From: Desulfobacterales bacterium
Lineage (GTDB): Bacteria > Desulfobacterota > Desulfobacteria > Desulfobacterales > C00003060
Direction of reading: 5' to 3'
Assembly (NCBI GenBank): GCA_030629475.1
Contig: DAOVOU010000149.1
Coordinates: forward strand, 1 to 6,079
DNA length: 6,079 nucleotides
The position numbers and the translations under genes are program-made. Shown here one piece after another: positions 5,241 to 6,079 of the stretch (position 1 is its first letter; each line of letters opens with the position of its first letter). Below the pieces are notes generated by a model that saw only the letters and a program-made list of their open reading frames with translations, was not told the DNA's origin and did no database searches.

Positions 5241-5269
5241 TGTGGACATGTGCCGGTTGTTTCTGTTAG
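5222..5269 (+). CDS. Possible 15-residue leader peptide MIAKMDV...CAGCFC before the ParB-like gene
   Basis: A mini-ORF starts at the ATG inside the second copy of the 25-bp repeat. It encodes another IAKMD unit followed by CAGCFC and ends at TAG 5267-5269, ten bases before the ATG of the ParB-like gene. It is in the same frame as the Cys-rich protein, separated from it by TAG 5204-5206. It may be a translated leader that couples ribosomes to the ParB-like gene, or the remains of a longer tail of the upstream protein. The Shine-Dalgarno is poor (TTGGTC upstream). Confidence 0.35.
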   Translation: MIAKMDVWTCAGCFC

Positions 5270-5279
5270 ACGCCTGGGC

Positions 5280-6079
5280 ATGAACATTGAGGCACGAGAA
5301 ATTGATCTGCATCAGATTGAGCTTCGTTATGCCCATACCAGGGTGAAGAATGAAACGATTTTGCGCAGGCTCCGTAGTTCTATTGACCGCTATGGTCAGA
5401 TCACACCGGTGCTTGTGGTTCCTGACAAAGATAATCGGTTTGTTCTTATCGATGGATACCTTCGGCTTCAGGTGATGCGGATGTGCGGCAAAGACACGGT
5501 AATAGCCCGTATTTGGGAAACGGAAGAACAAAATGCCTTGCTTACGGTTTTGACCAAAAGTGATGCGCGGCAGTGGGAGGCTGTCGAACAGGCGTCGATG
5601 CTATCGGAACTTATCGTTCGCTTTGATCTGTCCATGGAAGAGGTTGCCAAAAGAGTGGGAAGAGACAAAAGCTGGGTAAAACGACGACTGGATCTTATTC
5701 GGGCTTTGTCGGAAGATGTGCTAAGCGCGGTTCAATCCGGACATGTTTCCACCTGGGCCGCATCCAGGATATTGGCGCCGTTGGCGCGCGCCAACACAGA
5801 ACATGCGCAGCACCTGACCGCGCACCTGCTAAAAGATGCTGTATCCACAAGAGAACTTGATCGTTTCTACGCGCACTATAAAAAATCCAACCGAAATGTC
5901 AGAAACAAGATGATCAATAACCCTGCCTTGTTTCTTAAAGCCGCAAGGTCAAGGGATGAAGATAAAACCGCTATGGGATTAAACAAGGGACCTGAAGGAG
6001 CATGGCTTAAAGATATGAATATCGTATTTCATATTCTTTTGCGACTTAAAAAACAGCTTCCAACGGTCTTTTATCCCCA
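5280..6079 (+). CDS. ParB/KorB-like DNA-binding protein (3'-truncated by window edge)
   Basis: 266 residues are visible with no stop before the window edge. Residues 1-95 form a ParB N-terminal (ParB/Srx) domain: L31-R-S-S-I-D-R-Y-G-Q40 then ITPVLV (41-46) and FVLIDGYLRL (54-63). The usual GERR-x-R nucleotide-binding box of chromosomal ParB reads G59-Y-L-R62, so the full CTP-switch motif is not kept. Residues 117-155 resemble the ParB/KorB helix-turn-helix (LSMEEVAKRVGRDKSWVKRRL, then a region ending SGHVS). The rest is helical and basic without a motif I recognise. ATG 5280 is used; a GTG at 5250 would add ten residues, and neither has a clear Shine-Dalgarno, so coupling to the mini-ORF ending at 5269 is plausible. 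No ParA gene is visible, and the context suggests a transposon- or element-borne relative rather than a chromosome-partition gene. Minus-strand frames here are shadows. Confidence 0.87.
   Translation, partial: MNIEAREIDLHQIELRYAHTRVKNETILRRLRSSIDRYGQITPVLVVPDKDNRFVLIDGYLRLQVMRMCGKDTVIARIWETEEQNALLTVLTKSDARQWEAVEQASMLSELIVRFDLSMEEVAKRVGRDKSWVKRRLDLIRALSEDVLSAVQSGHVSTWAASRILAPLARANTEHAQHLTAHLLKDAVSTRELDRFYAHYKKSNRNVRNKMINNPALFLKAARSRDEDKTAMGLNKGPEGAWLKDMNIVFHILLRLKKQLPTVFYP

Larger units (their letters stand above)
4501..6079 (+). mobile_element. Candidate left part of a transposon-like cassette (Cys-rich protein + ParB-like protein)
   Basis: Three observations group this stretch: the repeat pair at its left edge (4510-4549), a small cysteine-rich basic protein with a structured, Shine-Dalgarno-masking leader, and a ParB/KorB-type protein directly after it. 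Gene pairs of this sort seem familiar to me from Desulfobacterota genomes next to integrase-core transposases and AAA+ ATPases, but no transposase, terminal inverted repeat or target duplication is visible here. The left boundary is approximate and the right boundary is beyond the window. It could instead be a plasmid- or island-derived fragment. Confidence 0.4.

Noticed and set aside
5130..5668. Minus-strand frames opposite the ParB-like gene
   Set aside because: The plus frame is open for 800 bases to the window edge and has ParB and helix-turn-helix patterns; the minus frames have none.
1..6079. CRISPR array
   Set aside because: The only clustered repeats (5051-5240) are coding, irregularly spaced and lack unique spacers of constant length; no cas-like gene is present.

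Overview
The window carries the 3' part of a dsrMKJOP operon (dsrK partial, then dsrJ, dsrO and dsrP complete). It is followed by a terminator, an AT-richer non-coding leader, an orphan hypothetical gene, and the left part of what looks like a mobile or accessory cassette: a small cysteine-rich protein followed by a ParB-like protein that runs off the right edge. The intact, tightly overlapping dsrKJOP order with a triheme DsrJ points to a dissimilatory sulfur-metabolising bacterium. A sulfate- or sulfite-reducing member of the Desulfobacterota (Deltaproteobacteria) is most likely, but that placement rests on gene content and protein flavour, not on a database search.

Region 1 (1-3371): dsrK, dsrJ, dsrO and dsrP lie on the + strand. 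The first three overlap by 8 bp and 1 bp, and dsrO and dsrP are 8 bp apart. Together with DsrM (off the left edge) they form the transmembrane complex that exchanges electrons between the quinone pool, periplasmic haem and iron-sulfur carriers, and the cytoplasmic CCG-domain protein DsrK. DsrK is thought to act on the DsrC trisulfide made by the DsrAB sulfite reductase. A textbook hairpin-plus-T-tract terminator (3394-3429) closes the operon.

Region 2 (3430-3795) holds no gene. It contains a plausible -10 box, short phased repeats, a second strong terminator-like hairpin (3636-3672), a perfect 11-bp tandem duplication (3689-3710) and a long imperfect hairpin. The order promoter, terminator, then gene could be an attenuated leader for the next gene, or a small RNA of about 75 nt.

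Region 3 (3796-4500) encodes a 234-residue charged protein of unknown function with a C-terminal CX2CX9CX7C cluster.

Region 4 (about 4501-6079) starts with two copies of a 16-bp motif at 24-bp period that resemble the repeated ends of transposons such as IS21-type elements. A 9-bp perfect hairpin follows that buries the Shine-Dalgarno sequence of a Cys-rich, probably zinc-binding protein. The tail of this protein is built from IAKMDA repeats that continue in frame past its stop codon. Next comes a ParB/KorB-type DNA-binding protein (5280 to the edge). I infer that this is the left part of a transposon-like unit whose transposase genes, if any, lie to the right of the window. That cassette is the part of the window most worth follow-up.
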